NCBI GenBank assembly: GCA_036652035.1
Contig: JAVVWR010000094.1
Location: 1-6,096, forward strand
DNA from: JAEZVV01 sp036652035
GTDB taxonomy: Bacteria > Pseudomonadota > Gammaproteobacteria > Burkholderiales > Burkholderiaceae_F
Reading direction: 5' to 3'
DNA length: 6,096 nt
Part shown: positions 5,858 through 6,096 of the stretch, piece after piece
Layout of the letters: each line of letters opens with the position of its first letter
Position numbering within the stretch: position 1 is the stretch's first letter
The notes under the pieces: model-generated
Told to the model about the DNA's origin: nothing
The model's input: only the letters and a program-made list of their open reading frames with translations
The model's database searches: none
Translations under genes and position numbers: made by a program

Positions 5858-6051
5858 TACTCGCTCGTGATCTGCATGACCCGGGTCGAGATCCAGCAGA
5901 AGACCGCTACCAGCACAACGATGAACGCGATGTTCGCGTATTCGAAACCAGCGAAGTGCATCGCGGCCAGAGCGGCAAGAAGGGCTCCCGACTTCTTGTC
6001 GATCAAGAAAATCATCACAGACATCAGCACTGCAACTTCAGGATGCAACAC
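5857..6051 (-). CDS. Small hypothetical membrane protein
   Basis: This 64-residue hydrophobic protein is not recognised. Likely membrane segments lie at about residues 6-17 and 40-55, with a further hydrophobic stretch at 21-34 that may form a third span or pair with the first. The charged DKK at 18-20 separates the first two, and residues 56-64 form a polar tail ending in ITSE. The start is GTG at 6049-6051, chosen because GGAG (6059-6062, read on the minus strand) lies 7 bases upstream and an in-frame TAA (6064-6066) rules out a longer form. A neighbouring TTG at 6046-6048 is possible but less well spaced. The gene lies 239 bases upstream of the Nmad2-like gene with a hairpin at its stop, so a shared transcript is uncertain. 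There is no signal-peptidase or lipoprotein motif. Confidence 0.65.
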   Translation of the reverse strand: MLHPEVAVLMSVMIFLIDKKSGALLAALAAMHFAGFEYANIAFIVVLVAVFCWISTRVMQITSE

Positions 6052-6096
6052 GATCGATCTCCGTTAGGCCATACCACTGTATGCCGGGGCGGTAGG

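Noticed and set aside
5081..6067. Plus-strand open frame of 328 codons over the Nmad2-like and small membrane genes
   Set aside because: It runs antisense across two minus-strand genes that have proper ribosome sites, and it shows no domain-like pattern.

Overview
The window is a GC-rich stretch of bacterial chromosome. It carries housekeeping-type amino-acid and acyl-CoA metabolism genes together with a few small or poorly characterised ones. The SstT transporter and the isoaspartyl dipeptidase both resemble their enterobacterial counterparts closely, and DUF3144 and RidA-like proteins are common in the same groups. A beta- or gammaproteobacterium is therefore likely, but the species cannot be named from the sequence alone. 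No tRNA, rRNA, CRISPR array, insertion sequence or phage gene was seen. A run of 100 N at 3499-3598 marks an assembly gap, so the window joins two contigs.

Layout, left to right. Positions 1-2057 are read on the minus strand, in transcription order: a DUF3144 protein (2057-1770), the C-terminal remnant of a RidA-family protein (about 1691-1569), an unrecognised multi-pass membrane protein (1561-1133) and a complete acyl-CoA dehydrogenase (1128-1). The last three are separated by only 7 and 4 bases and look translationally coupled. A divergent intergenic region (2058-2261) precedes sstT, a Na+/serine-threonine symporter on the plus strand (2262-3482). sstT converges with iadA, a metal-dependent isoaspartyl dipeptidase on the minus strand (4793-3651). 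The assembly gap and a strong GC-rich hairpin (3618-3641) lie between them. Upstream of iadA is a 236-base region unusually rich in inverted and direct repeats. Next come an Nmad2-like gene (5617-5030) and a small membrane protein with a GTG start (6051-5857), both on the minus strand.

Functional reading. SstT imports serine and threonine. IadA releases amino acids from isoaspartyl dipeptides. The RidA family normally destroys reactive enamines formed during serine/threonine breakdown. These share an amino-acid-salvage theme, but they are not one operon and the RidA copy is broken. The acyl-CoA dehydrogenase belongs to fatty-acid or branched-chain amino-acid oxidation. The entries most worth a second look are the Nmad2-like protein (a family predicted to act in nucleotide modification), the RidA remnant at a possible deletion junction, and the repeat-rich leader of iadA. 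No convincing new multi-gene system is visible. The Nmad2-like gene has no recognisable modification, restriction or phage partner within the window.
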